From the NCBI GenBank assembly GCA_902729415.1, contig CACVCF010000046.1, positions 36,305 to 100,304 on the forward strand: DNA of 64,000 bases, given 5' to 3'. The notes beneath the pieces are model-generated. The model was given only the letters and a program-made list of their open reading frames with translations. It was not told where the DNA came from and did not search any database. The position numbers and the translations under genes are program-made. Below, one piece after another: positions 19,144 to 28,722 of this stretch. Positions within the stretch are counted from its first letter, which is position 1. Each line of letters begins with the position of its first letter. This DNA is from Terasakiella magnetica. Lineage in GTDB: Bacteria > Pseudomonadota > Alphaproteobacteria > Rhodospirillales > Magnetospirillaceae.

Positions 19144-21621
19144 TCAAGCCCCCTTGGCCTTGGTCTTGGCAGCGGGGGTCTTAGACGGTTGGGTCGCAGG
19201 CGCCGCCTTTCTGGCCTGGAACTCCGAGGACGAGAACACCGCGAATGAGACACCTCGGCCATAGACTACCGGAATCTGGGCCTCACCCGCATATTTAAGA
19301 CTGATATCGGGCAGCACCCGCTTCACATAGCTGGTCAGTTCGTCCACCGTCACCCGGCCATCGGCCTGGATGGTGTCGGCGCGACCTTCCAGACCTTGGA
19401 GCACCGTATAGGTAAAGGCGCCATGCCCAAGTTCGGGCAGTTCGGCGGCCTTCTGCTCTTTCTCTGCCGCCGCGATCACATGCAGGCCGAAGGTGCGGGC
19501 CATCTGCACCAGCTTTTTGCGGTCTTCGAACAGGCTGCTGTCCCCCACCGCCGCACCGGAATGGCAGGCATCAAGCAACAGCATGATCTTCTGTGCCTTG
19601 GCATGCATCAGGCCGTCGGCGATTTCCGCCGCCGAGATTCCAATTCGGGGAACATCGGCCTTGCGCATGGGAGAGGGGACATCGGTAGGAATGAAGTACC
19701 ACTTATCGTCCACCACCACGCCGTGACCAGCCAGATACAGCACCACCGTATCTTCGGGCCTGGTGTCACCCAACTCGGACAGCTTGGCCAACACGGCGGC
19801 GCGGGTGGCTCCGACGTCGCGCAAGGGAATCTGGCGGGCCTCCTTGACCAGCGGCATGACCTGACCGCCGAAATAGGCGGCGATGCTTTCGGCGTCGGGC
19901 ACGCCGTAATCCAGATTGAGGTTAGGATCGCTGTATTGGTTGATGCCGACGGTAATCACCCGCAGCGTGCCGGGAATACCGCTACCGGTCCGGACCACAA
20001 GGGTCGAGGCCGCGTCGCTTTCAATCTGTTGCGATGACAGGGCGCGGGCGGCCAATTGATTCTGGCCCTCGGCCAGGGTGACGGTGAAGCTTTGATTGAA
20101 TTCCTTGGCCCCGGCGGCAACCGGAGACGACGCCACCAGCTTGCCGTTCTGATAAAGCCGGACTTCCGAAATGCCGCCACCCTGATCAGTGACGCTGACG
20201 GAAACCGCCATGGTTTCGGCTTCCACCGTCGTGGGGCCGCCCAGGGCGATTTTGGTCAAAGGCGGCAGTTTGAATTCAACACCGGCCGAGACCGGCGGCG
20301 GCGGCGGTGGCGTTCCCACAGCACTGCGGCCCAGCAGGCCCGGCTCGAACAACGGCTCGGAGAACTGCTCCAGATTGAACTGACGGTCGCCCGCCGCCAG
20401 ACGCACCGCGTCGGGGCCATCGCTCTCGCCATCGAACTGGCCCTGCTGATTGACCACCGCCCAGCCATCCTTGGACACCAGGAACATGCCCACATCGGAG
20501 GCATCGTCGCGGCGGAACACCCGCATGGCGCCATTGTCGCCCAGGGCATAGATCAGCTTGCCGTCGCGGCCAAAACTGATGCCGGTGATGACGGTTTCGG
20601 GCCAGCGCAACAGCGCCTTGGGCTCCATGCTGGCGGTATCGATAATCTGGATGCCGCCGTCCTGCTGACCAATGGCCAGGGTGGCGCCGCTATCGTCAAT
20701 GCCAAGCACCGAGGCCTTGGCATCCTCGCGCTCGACCTTCTCCGCCGCGCCTTGCGCCGTCACGATGTAAACGGCACCATCACGGTCAAGGGCGGCAATC
20801 TTACCGCCTGCCATGAACACCGACGACACCAAGCCGACCTTGGAGACCTTGGCGGTCAGCACCGACCCGTCATTCAGGCCGATCAGGCGCAGTTCGCCCC
20901 CGGCATCACCGGCGGCGGCGCGGGACTGATCCGACGACACGGTGATGGAGGAAACCTCCGTCGTGCCGGGCACCGTCATCACCGGTACGCCACCGGCAAG
21001 CGGGATCACCTGGACGCTGCCATTGCGCAACCCCACCACGGCGCGGGTGCCGTCAGGGGAGATAGCAACGGCCTTGCCGCCATCGGCCAGGGCGATACTG
21101 GCCCCGGCGGCAGCGCCTTTCAGCGACCACACCCGCAGCGCCGCATCCGCCCCCACCGTTACCGCCACCTGGGCGGCGCTGGACATGGCCGAGGCCTGGA
21201 CCTTGCCGGAATGGGCGGGCCGCCGCCACATTTCACGGCCCTGCCGCAGGCTCCAGAAGCTGACATCGCCGTTGGACAGCCCCACCACGATCTCGTCGTT
21301 ATTGCCCGCCGTGGACACGCTGGACGCGGGCAGCAGGCTGCTGGACTGGAAGGTAATATCGGGGAACTTGACCAACCCCGCCGCCGAAACCGACGATTTG
21401 GGCTTTTGCTGGCCGCCACCGCTGCTGCCGCCTGAACCGCCGCCCGACGCACCGACGGAGGTGGTAGGAATGTTCATGACCGGCGGCATGAATACCGGGG
21501 CTGGCGGCGGCGGTGAGTACGAACCACCGCCGCAGCACGACGCCTGCACCTGGGACGGCCCCACCGGAATCAACAGCAAACCGCCGGCAACGGCGACGGC
21601 AAGGGTCGAGAGTCTACGCAT
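19144..21621 (-). CDS. exported WD40-repeat/caspase-fold (peptidase C14) protein
   Basis: 825 residues from the ATG at 21621 (frame open 23 codons further). A signal peptide of about 27 residues ends at QVQA, followed by SCCGGGSYSPPPP, a linker rich in Pro, Gly and Ser, WD40-like beta-propeller repeats (about 70-410), an Ig-like beta region and a caspase-fold domain in about residues 560-790. The catalytic dyad is intact: His in LYLAGHGVV (about 632) and Cys in LLLDACHSGAA (about 686). Probably periplasmic. Paralogous in layout to the next gene on the same strand. Substrate unknown; a metacaspase-like specificity for basic residues is only a possibility. Confidence 0.8.
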   Translation of the reverse strand: MRRLSTLAVAVAGGLLLIPVGPSQVQASCCGGGSYSPPPPAPVFMPPVMNIPTTSVGASGGGSGGSSGGGQQKPKSSVSAAGLVKFPDITFQSSSLLPASSVSTAGNNDEIVVGLSNGDVSFWSLRQGREMWRRPAHSGKVQASAMSSAAQVAVTVGADAALRVWSLKGAAAGASIALADGGKAVAISPDGTRAVVGLRNGSVQVIPLAGGVPVMTVPGTTEVSSITVSSDQSRAAAGDAGGELRLIGLNDGSVLTAKVSKVGLVSSVFMAGGKIAALDRDGAVYIVTAQGAAEKVEREDAKASVLGIDDSGATLAIGQQDGGIQIIDTASMEPKALLRWPETVITGISFGRDGKLIYALGDNGAMRVFRRDDASDVGMFLVSKDGWAVVNQQGQFDGESDGPDAVRLAAGDRQFNLEQFSEPLFEPGLLGRSAVGTPPPPPPVSAGVEFKLPPLTKIALGGPTTVEAETMAVSVSVTDQGGGISEVRLYQNGKLVASSPVAAGAKEFNQSFTVTLAEGQNQLAARALSSQQIESDAASTLVVRTGSGIPGTLRVITVGINQYSDPNLNLDYGVPDAESIAAYFGGQVMPLVKEARQIPLRDVGATRAAVLAKLSELGDTRPEDTVVLYLAGHGVVVDDKWYFIPTDVPSPMRKADVPRIGISAAEIADGLMHAKAQKIMLLLDACHSGAAVGDSSLFEDRKKLVQMARTFGLHVIAAAEKEQKAAELPELGHGAFTYTVLQGLEGRADTIQADGRVTVDELTSYVKRVLPDISLKYAGEAQIPVVYGRGVSFAVFSSSEFQARKAAPATQPSKTPAAKTKAKGA

Positions 21622-21683
21622 GGCGGCCTCGCTCAACTGTGGCGTTATAGCGGCGAGCCACGGACGTGACTCGACCTTATTGT

Positions 21684-21785
21684 CCCTCAAACGCCGGGCG
21701 GCGGGTCTCTGCCCGCCTTGGCTTACGCACTACGTGGCGCGGCGGGCCTTGCCCTTGCCGTCTCACCCTCGAACTGAAGTTCGAG
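21684..21785. repeat. hairpin-containing intergenic repeat between the two caspase-fold genes
   Basis: Begins with CCCTCAAACGCCGGGCG, matching 10883-10899 at 16 of 17 positions. It contains GGCGGG/CCCGCC (21700-21717) and CTCGAAC/GTTCGAG (21768-21785). The gap 21622-21839 holds no gene. Likely a second copy of the REP-like element family seen at 10883. Confidence 0.5.
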
Positions 21786-21839
21786 CGTTTGCCGGTATTA
21801 TTCTCCTGACCCGAATTGTAGATCAGGTGCGGGGGTGGT

Positions 21840-24800
21840 TCAATTGATGTTGACGTAACGGAGGCTGAACGGCCCCCGGCTTTTATAGCTGACCGAGGGG
21901 CGCTGCTGCTTGCCCAGGGCCAGGGCCTGACCGGGAACGATTTCCTGAACATAGGTGGCCAGTTCGCTCATGGTCACCACCCCATCCTTGGAAAAATCGG
22001 CGGCCCCAGCCAATCCTTGCAAAATGAACTTGGTAAAAAGCCCGTGGGGGCTTTCCGGCGAGGCTTCATCGCTAGGGTCGAAGCGGGTCCGCCCCACCAT
22101 GGACAAGGGGGCGGCACTGCTGCCCGCACCGTCCAGCGCCTCCTCGTCCAGATCAGCGGCGGCGATGACGGCACGCCCGATGGCCGAGCCCATGGTCTGG
22201 GACATATTCTGGCTTTTTTCCGCCTGCTCGGTGGCGTTGCCGAGGCCGGAATTGATAAGCGCCCCGGAATGGCAGGTGTCGAGCAACAGCAGCACCTTGG
22301 CGCTTTGCAGCTTGCCCACTCGCTGCATCAGGAGGTGCTGGTTGAGCCCGCCCTCCTTGACCACCCGGTCGACATCGGCCTGCGAGCGCAGCTTGTCACC
22401 CTTGGGATTGATATTGGCCGGAACGAAGTAATATTCCTGATCAACGGCAAATCCGTGCCCGGCGAAAAAAACCATCACCATGTCCTGGGGCCGGGGGGCG
22501 GTGGCGGCAACCACCTCGTCGATAGCCTTGAGGATATTGGCGTTGGTGGCCTGTTCGTCGATCAGCACCTTGGCCTCGACCTTGGAATAGACCCGTCCTT
22601 CCGACGCCTTCATCATCTTGACGATGCCACGGGCGTCATGGTCGGAATTATCCAACTGCATGGCCGAAGGAAGGTTGGGATATTTGTTGGCTCCGACGGC
22701 GATGATGTGGAGCACCACATCCTTATCCTTTTCCTTATCGTCGCCGCCGGGATTGAACACCACCTTGAGGCCGACCCGGTCCTCTTCCTTGGACTCGATC
22801 TTGCCCCCCTTGGCGAAGGCGGAGATATCGATCAGATTGGCGCCGCGATCGAGAATCATCCGGTGTTCTTCGCTGTGATGATTGCCCTGCACCGGGCTGA
22901 GGGCGCGGGCGGTGGGAACCAAGGCGCCGTTGCGCCGCACCACGGTTTCCTCGACGCCGCCACCGCGATCCTCGGTGATGATCTTAAGGGTGACCTCCCG
23001 CGACGGGACCATGACCGCCGGAGCCGCCGCCGACAGCCCCCGAGTGGAAACCGCGGTGGCGGGTTGACAGATATCAGTACTTTTAACCGGGTCATGGGCG
23101 CACAGTTCCACCAGCTTGACCCGCGGCGGCATGCCCTTGGCCACCAGGGCCTCAACCGGCGCGGCATGGTCCCGACGGTATTTGGAGATCAGACCTTCCG
23201 CCGGGGCAGCGGCAGTGGGGGCGGAAGCCGGAGCAGCAGCGGGAGCCTTGGAAATTGCGGGAGACGCCGCCGCAGACACGGCGGAATCGCCACGGAAGGC
23301 GTTCATCACCACATCGCGGCGATAGGTGGTGGCGTACATCTGGTCGATGGCGACAAATTCGGCCTCGACCTTCTTGCCGCGGTTGACGTGATAGCCGATC
23401 AGGCCTTCACCGCCCTCACCGCTGTCGAAATAGCCGTCGGGCGTCCAGACGATCCAGCGGCGGCCATCGGCGTGGGGAAAGAAGGCCAGGGCCTCGGCCC
23501 CGCTCTCGCTGCGATACCAGCGGATGGTGCCGTCGGCGAAGGCCGCGATCACCCAGCGCCCATCGGCCGACAAGGTCAGCCCGTGGATGGCGGCGGGCGC
23601 CACGCTTTTCCACGCCGGAGCCTCGCCCTTGTAAAAGCGGAGATAGAAGTCCGACCCCAATGCCCAGTTCCCGCCCACGCCAAAGGCCAAAGCCCGGCCG
23701 CGCTCGGCGGCGTCGAGTCCCAAGGCGCGCTGATTGACCTTGGCGGCGGCTCCCCCCGCCTGCCAGTTCTCCACCTTGAGGCCTGCCGCCGACGTCACCG
23801 CGCCCGTCAGTTTGCTGGTGCCTTTCAGCGCCGCGAAGCTTCCCGCCTTGAGGCTGAAACCATGCCGGGTCTTGCCGCCATCGGTGCTGAATTCGACCGT
23901 ACCGCCGTCGGCATTGGTCCGCAGATCCACCCCGCGCAGATCGCGGAAGGCGGGGGCCACGGTAAAGCCCTTGCCCCCCACCAGCCCCCACGACGGCTCG
24001 GTGGTGGCATAAAGCAGTCCGCCGCCGGGATTGACCGCCAAATCGGTGACGGTGCGATTGCCAAGGGCCAGGTCCTCGCCGCTTTTGCCATCGGCACTCC
24101 ACTTGCGGGCATACCAGCGCCCGGCGCCATCGGCATAGGTTCCGGCACCAAAGATGAATTTGCCGTCCGGCGACCACGCCACCACGGGAAAGCCGCCCCG
24201 CTTGCGCCCATCCCCTTTAAGGAACCGCAACGGCGCCAGATCCTTGGCGGCAAGAACGGTGACGCTGTCACCGCCCTGGCTGCCCAAAGCCACGCTTTGT
24301 CCATCGGGCGACAGGGCGATGCCCCAGGGCGTCAGATCCTTCACCCCCCCGATCCGGGGCGATTGCAGATTGCTTCCCGGCGGATAAAGCTTGACGGCGC
24401 CATCGGCGGAAGCCGCCGCCAAGGTGCCGTCGGCTCCAAAATCCAGCCACTGGACGGTGTCGCGGAAATCCTTGTCGGAAAACAGCTTCTTCTCGGTCAG
24501 GTCATAGAGGACCACGCCGCCCCGGCCCTGCAATCCCGCCGCCAGCCAACGGCCGTCGCGGCTGAAGGCCAGGGCCATGACCGGCATGTCCAAACGCCCC
24601 AGCCGCCCCACCATGCGCTCGCCATCACGGCCGAGATCATAGAGGTAGACGAAATGCGCCCCGCCATCCCAACTGGGGCCGGTGCGGCCCGCCACCGCCA
24701 CCTTGGTTCCGGCGGCGGCGACCGCATAAAGCGCGCCCTCGTCCTCGGGGCCGATGGGGCTGCGCAACACCGACAGCGCCCGACCGTCTACCGCCGACCA

Positions 24801-24998
24801 TAACCGCGCCGTCTTGTCGTCGGACACGGTAACCACCCGCCCCCCATCCACCAGGGCCATGCGATTGATCATGGCGGTGTGCATGCCGGTCTCGATCCGC
24901 AGTTGCGGCGTCGGCGGCAAAGAATCGTCGGCAGCAAAAGCCGTCCCCGTCGCCACCATTCCAAACAGCAGGCACAGGAGGAGACGAAGACGGCTCAT
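21840..24998 (-). CDS. exported WD40-repeat/caspase-fold (peptidase C14) protein
   Basis: 1052 residues. A signal peptide of about 22 residues ends at TAFA. WD40-like propeller repeats fill most of the N-terminal half (LWSAVDGRAL, VAWSPDGKFIFGAG, LTLSADGRWVIAAF), then an Ala/Pro linker around residues 560-610, an Ig-like beta region and the caspase domain from about 740. Catalytic His in VFFAGHGFAVD (about 847) and Cys in LLLDTCHSGALI (about 908), both intact. The C terminus includes GLFTKFILQGL and an EF-hand-like DFSKDGVVTMSEL. It starts 13 bases after the lipoprotein gene, so they are probably co-transcribed. Confidence 0.8.
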   Translation of the reverse strand: MSRLRLLLCLLFGMVATGTAFAADDSLPPTPQLRIETGMHTAMINRMALVDGGRVVTVSDDKTARLWSAVDGRALSVLRSPIGPEDEGALYAVAAAGTKVAVAGRTGPSWDGGAHFVYLYDLGRDGERMVGRLGRLDMPVMALAFSRDGRWLAAGLQGRGGVVLYDLTEKKLFSDKDFRDTVQWLDFGADGTLAAASADGAVKLYPPGSNLQSPRIGGVKDLTPWGIALSPDGQSVALGSQGGDSVTVLAAKDLAPLRFLKGDGRKRGGFPVVAWSPDGKFIFGAGTYADGAGRWYARKWSADGKSGEDLALGNRTVTDLAVNPGGGLLYATTEPSWGLVGGKGFTVAPAFRDLRGVDLRTNADGGTVEFSTDGGKTRHGFSLKAGSFAALKGTSKLTGAVTSAAGLKVENWQAGGAAAKVNQRALGLDAAERGRALAFGVGGNWALGSDFYLRFYKGEAPAWKSVAPAAIHGLTLSADGRWVIAAFADGTIRWYRSESGAEALAFFPHADGRRWIVWTPDGYFDSGEGGEGLIGYHVNRGKKVEAEFVAIDQMYATTYRRDVVMNAFRGDSAVSAAASPAISKAPAAAPASAPTAAAPAEGLISKYRRDHAAPVEALVAKGMPPRVKLVELCAHDPVKSTDICQPATAVSTRGLSAAAPAVMVPSREVTLKIITEDRGGGVEETVVRRNGALVPTARALSPVQGNHHSEEHRMILDRGANLIDISAFAKGGKIESKEEDRVGLKVVFNPGGDDKEKDKDVVLHIIAVGANKYPNLPSAMQLDNSDHDARGIVKMMKASEGRVYSKVEAKVLIDEQATNANILKAIDEVVAATAPRPQDMVMVFFAGHGFAVDQEYYFVPANINPKGDKLRSQADVDRVVKEGGLNQHLLMQRVGKLQSAKVLLLLDTCHSGALINSGLGNATEQAEKSQNMSQTMGSAIGRAVIAAADLDEEALDGAGSSAAPLSMVGRTRFDPSDEASPESPHGLFTKFILQGLAGAADFSKDGVVTMSELATYVQEIVPGQALALGKQQRPSVSYKSRGPFSLRYVNIN

Positions 24999-25011
24999 TG
25001 ATCACGCGCCC

Positions 25012-25941
25012 CTAATTGATCTCGAAGGCCGGGCCATCCACCGCCGCCTTGGTGCTGGCAACCGTCTGATTATAGCCCACGGTGCGCTTTTGGGTGTTGT
25101 CTTGCTGCAACTTGACATCGGCCACCTTGCTGCCGGTGGTGGCGGGCGGCGCAGCCACGGCGGGAGCGGCGGTGGGAGCGGCGGCCTGCGGTGCGGCCTT
25201 GGCCTTGGCGGGCGCCTTCTTGGCCGGGGCCGGAGGAGGCGGAGGAGGAGGCGGCGCGGCGCGGGCGGCTTCATAATTCGCCCAACTGGTCTTGGCTGCG
25301 GTGTCCTTTTCCAGCAACTGGTCGGAGGCGGTAGCGAATTCCTTCTGGCGCTCGATCATCTTGGCGCCGATGGCCTCGGCGGCGGCGATCTCTTCCTTGA
25401 AGCGGGTCTTCTGCTCGGCCATGCGTGTGGTGGCCACGTCACGGGTGATGATGCCCGCCTTGAGATCGGCCTTGATAGTAGCGGCGGCCTGGGTGCGGCA
25501 AACCGAAACCTTCTCGAAGGCGGCGGAGGCACGCGCCACCTCGGCGGCTTCCTTGTCGAGATCGCTGTTGATGGAGGTAGAGAGCGCCGCCACATCCTGG
25601 GTCTGCTGCTGCTTGGCCTGCCAATAGCCCCCGGCGGCGCCGGCCAGAACACCGGCGCCCGCACCGATGGCGGCCCCTTGGGCGGCACTCCTGCCGCTGA
25701 GACCGGCGATCAGGGCGCCGCTCAAGGCTCCCACCACCGCACCGGCCAAAGCACCTTCGAGAATGGCGCGTTCGAAGAAGCCCTTGGAGTTCAACAGCTC
25801 GGCATGGGCCACACCGCAGACATCATTGGGATCGGCAACGTTGGAGGAGAGATAGCCTCCCCCCGGCGTCTGCGCGCACCCGGCCAGCAGGAAGCTGCTG
25901 GACGCCAAAAGAACTACGGAAAACCGAGCCGTCCGTCGCAT
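25012..25941 (-). CDS. lipoprotein with glycine-zipper and coiled-coil regions
   Basis: 309 residues from the ATG at 25941, preceded by a G-rich ribosome binding site. Lipobox SFLLAGCAQ predicts lipidation at Cys about 21. Then a Gly/Ala-rich hydrophobic stretch (AGAVVGALSGALIAGLSG, GAGAGVLAGAAGGY) of the glycine-zipper kind, a helical part (about 110-200) and a low-complexity Pro/Ala/Lys tail. Probably an outer-membrane lipoprotein. Co-directional with, and 13 bases upstream of, a caspase-fold gene. Function unknown. Confidence 0.65.
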   Translation of the reverse strand: MRRTARFSVVLLASSSFLLAGCAQTPGGGYLSSNVADPNDVCGVAHAELLNSKGFFERAILEGALAGAVVGALSGALIAGLSGRSAAQGAAIGAGAGVLAGAAGGYWQAKQQQTQDVAALSTSINSDLDKEAAEVARASAAFEKVSVCRTQAAATIKADLKAGIITRDVATTRMAEQKTRFKEEIAAAEAIGAKMIERQKEFATASDQLLEKDTAAKTSWANYEAARAAPPPPPPPPAPAKKAPAKAKAAPQAAAPTAAPAVAAPPATTGSKVADVKLQQDNTQKRTVGYNQTVASTKAAVDGPAFEIN

Positions 25942-26044
25942 CTGAAATCCCCCCCCTTGATGACCATCCCCCCTCAAGGGTCGGCCCGAGACCGCAATCC
26001 TAGCTCCGGGTCTCGAGACGCGCAACCCACGGTAAAGGGCTGAT

Positions 26045-28081
26045 TTAACTCTTTCCCACCGCCCACTCACCGACCCAGGACACAGGCGGCGACAGGGCCA
26101 GCCTGCGGCAGCGCTCGGCCAAAACCAAGGCGGGACCAAAGGCCGAATCAGGCCAGTCGGCAGGAGGGGGCAGCGCCTCCCAGGCCGCCGCCGCCGCAAC
26201 GAACCGCCCGGCGCGATAGGCGTTCAGCGCCTCGCACCACCCGGCCAGAAAATCGGCATGTCCCAGGGGATGGCCGGGAAGAGGCGTGAAAATCCGCAAC
26301 GCTGTATCCTTGCCCTTTACCTTGACCAGATCCAGCTCGCAAACCGCCACCCGCCCGGCCAGACATCCGGCGGTCGCCTCGCCCATGACCACAGAACAAC
26401 GGTAAAGGGCGGGAACCGGTTCCAACCGCGACGCCAGATTGACCGCCTCGCCGACCGCCGAGTAATTGAAACGTCTCCGCGCTCCCAGATTACCCACCAC
26501 CGCCGAACCGGTGTTCAGGCCGATCTTGACGGCAAAGCCCGGCAGCCCCGAAGCGGCGGCGGCGTCACATTCGGACCGAATGGCGGCGGCCGCTTCCATG
26601 GCCGCCAGAACGGCGCGGACGGGATGATCGGCATAGGCGACGGGCGCATTCCAAATGGCCATCACCGCATCGCCGATATACTTGTCCACATAGCCGCCCG
26701 ACGCATCCACCGCCTGGGTGATCAGATCGAGATAACGGTTGGTCACCGTCATCAGAGCGGCAGGCTCAAGCCGTGCCGACAGGGCGGTAAAGCCGGAAAG
26801 ATCGGCGAACATACAGGTGATTTCGCGGGTCTCGCCCCCCAGTTCCGGCTCGACCTCGGCCTTGGACAGCATCGCCACCACCTGGGGTGCCAGATAATGG
26901 CCGAAAGCCCGCTGCAACGACGTCCGCCGCCGGATCTCGGCCATATAGCGGGCACCAAAGCCCAGCGCCAGGGAGATACCCAGCCAAAGCAGGGCATGAC
27001 CGAACGGCAGATACCAGCCCAATGGCGGGGCACTCCACCCCGCTCCCAGCAGGGCCGCGGCCCCGAGCCCCACCGCCGACAGCGTTGCTACCGGCGACAA
27101 CGCCACCCCGGCCCCGGCGGCCAGAGCCGCCACCCCGCCTGCCAGCAGTGCCACCGCCCAGGGCGGCGCCTCGGCCAACCGCCGCCCCTCCAGGATGCTG
27201 GCCAGGGCGGCGGCGTGAAGGCTCACCCCCGCCACGGTCCCTGAACGGCTGGAGGCCGGGTCGAGCGATGGCAGGAAGCGGTCTGGGGCTACCTTGCGAT
27301 CCTCCTCGGGCAGTACGGTGCCCACGAACACCACCCGTCCGCCGATGGCCTGGGCCAAAGCCTGCCGCCCCTCCTCGCTGTGAGAGTGCCGCAGCACCTC
27401 TATCAGACTGAGGCGGGGAAGTTCAGCCTCCAAAGGGCCATGGGGTAGCAGGCGGATCGGCTGGGCCGGAAGCACCTGCCCCAGCGCCGCCAAGGCCGCT
27501 CCCGATAGCGTGGGATAGGCCTCACCGCCGGAGCCGGGCATGGAAGCGGCGACCCGGCGGATCACCCCGTCGGGCTCGGCGATCAATTCCGACAGCCCCA
27601 GGGCCGAGCCCCCTCCCCCGGCGGCGATCAAAAACGGTCGCGCCGGAAGGGTGCCGCCGGTGCGGGCCAGAGCAACCTTGCCACGGTGCCTAGCCAGGGC
27701 TTGCAGGAAGGGGCGATCATGATTGGGTAACAAGGTATTGCCCTGGTATTCGAACACCATGTCGAACACCACCAGCTTTGCCCCCGCCGCCATCAGAGCA
27801 TCGGTTGTTGCCGCCCACACCGGGGAAAACAAGGCCCGAGGCAAAGGTGCCAACTCGGGATCACGTAAGGATTCCCAATCCAGCCCCACCACCGCCACCG
27901 ATGAAAATGGGAGGGATTGGCGCCCGCCCAAATGCCAGCGTGCCCAGATCCCGGCATCAAACAGCATTCCGTCCAAGGGAGCCGTCAGAGGCAGGAATGG
28001 ACCCGCCGAGGCCACGGCGAACAGTGCCGCCACCGCTACCGCAAAACTCCGGTAGCGTTGCCGCAACCAGGGGCTAATCAA
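26045..28081 (-). CDS. adenylate/guanylate cyclase with CHASE2 sensor domain
   Basis: 678 residues, beginning with TTG at 28081 and overlapping the preceding gene by eight bases. Layout: membrane segment (about 12-30), periplasmic CHASE2 domain (about 35-300), two or three membrane segments (about 305-375) and a class III nucleotide cyclase domain (about 395-590) with EITCMFADLSGFTALS (metal-binding Asp), YVDKYIGDAVMAIWNAP and NYSAVGEAVNLASRLE. Makes cAMP or cGMP in response to an unknown periplasmic signal. In a probable operon with exported proteins of unknown function. Confidence 0.9.
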   Translation of the reverse strand: MISPWLRQRYRSFAVAVAALFAVASAGPFLPLTAPLDGMLFDAGIWARWHLGGRQSLPFSSVAVVGLDWESLRDPELAPLPRALFSPVWAATTDALMAAGAKLVVFDMVFEYQGNTLLPNHDRPFLQALARHRGKVALARTGGTLPARPFLIAAGGGGSALGLSELIAEPDGVIRRVAASMPGSGGEAYPTLSGAALAALGQVLPAQPIRLLPHGPLEAELPRLSLIEVLRHSHSEEGRQALAQAIGGRVVFVGTVLPEEDRKVAPDRFLPSLDPASSRSGTVAGVSLHAAALASILEGRRLAEAPPWAVALLAGGVAALAAGAGVALSPVATLSAVGLGAAALLGAGWSAPPLGWYLPFGHALLWLGISLALGFGARYMAEIRRRTSLQRAFGHYLAPQVVAMLSKAEVEPELGGETREITCMFADLSGFTALSARLEPAALMTVTNRYLDLITQAVDASGGYVDKYIGDAVMAIWNAPVAYADHPVRAVLAAMEAAAAIRSECDAAAASGLPGFAVKIGLNTGSAVVGNLGARRRFNYSAVGEAVNLASRLEPVPALYRCSVVMGEATAGCLAGRVAVCELDLVKVKGKDTALRIFTPLPGHPLGHADFLAGWCEALNAYRAGRFVAAAAAWEALPPPADWPDSAFGPALVLAERCRRLALSPPVSWVGEWAVGKS

Positions 28082-28706
28082 TACGGACCAGGCACAAGCG
28101 ATCGCGGTGACTTTCTTCTACCGCCACCGGCACCTGTTTCAGCAACGAGCCGTTCGGGCGCAAGATCATCATCTGATAGGTGCGGTCCTTGAATAAAGGC
28201 GGACGCCCCAGGGGCGACATGGCGCGGCTGCCGGAAACCGCAAGACGTTCGACCACGCCCCCCGTTTCGTCGGCGATAGCGATCCAGCCCACTTCGGCCA
28301 GCCGCCGCCCCACCACCACACAATCAATCTCGGTGGGAAGAGTGATGAAGTCCAAGGCTCGCATGACCACGCCGCCGCTGACGCCGGAAGTGTTGATGGC
28401 CACTTCCTTGGGGCAGGTATCGCCGGGCTCCTCGGTCACGGCGCCGCCTTCAGCCTCGATCCGGTCGCGCCCCACATTGACCCGCCCGCCCTTGATGTTG
28501 AGCGTTCGGCACGACCGATAATGCAGCAGGGTCACCGTTTCGGTCGGCCCCAGGGCAAAACTGGCCCCGGCGGCAAGCTCGGAATAGGTGGCGAGACTGG
28601 GCGCCGGCCGTCCCATATAATCCATCACCAAAGCGGCGGATTTTTCGGCGGCAACGGCCCCACTCGCGGCCAGGATCAACGCCACGCCAAAGACCAAGCT
28701 CCTCAT
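28074..28706 (-). CDS. exported protein of unknown function
   Basis: 210 residues from the ATG at 28706, which has GAGGA upstream. The signal peptide ends at AVAA near residue 20. The mature part has beta-rich segments and Cys residues in YRSCRTLNI, GDTCPKEVAI, EIDCVVVG and a C-terminal DRLCLVRID; four Cys suggest disulfides in the periplasm. No family was recognised. It overlaps the CHASE2 cyclase start, so translation is coupled and it may feed the CHASE2 sensor; that is inference. Confidence 0.6.
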   Translation of the reverse strand: MRSLVFGVALILAASGAVAAEKSAALVMDYMGRPAPSLATYSELAAGASFALGPTETVTLLHYRSCRTLNIKGGRVNVGRDRIEAEGGAVTEEPGDTCPKEVAINTSGVSGGVVMRALDFITLPTEIDCVVVGRRLAEVGWIAIADETGGVVERLAVSGSRAMSPLGRPPLFKDRTYQMMILRPNGSLLKQVPVAVEESHRDRLCLVRID

Positions 28707-28722
28707 GGTGTCCTCTTCACGT

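Noticed and set aside
22017..24803. 928-codon open frame on the plus strand
   Set aside because: It is antisense to the caspase-fold gene at 21840-24998, with His/Gly/Ala-rich low-complexity translation typical of GC-rich shadow frames and no domain motif.
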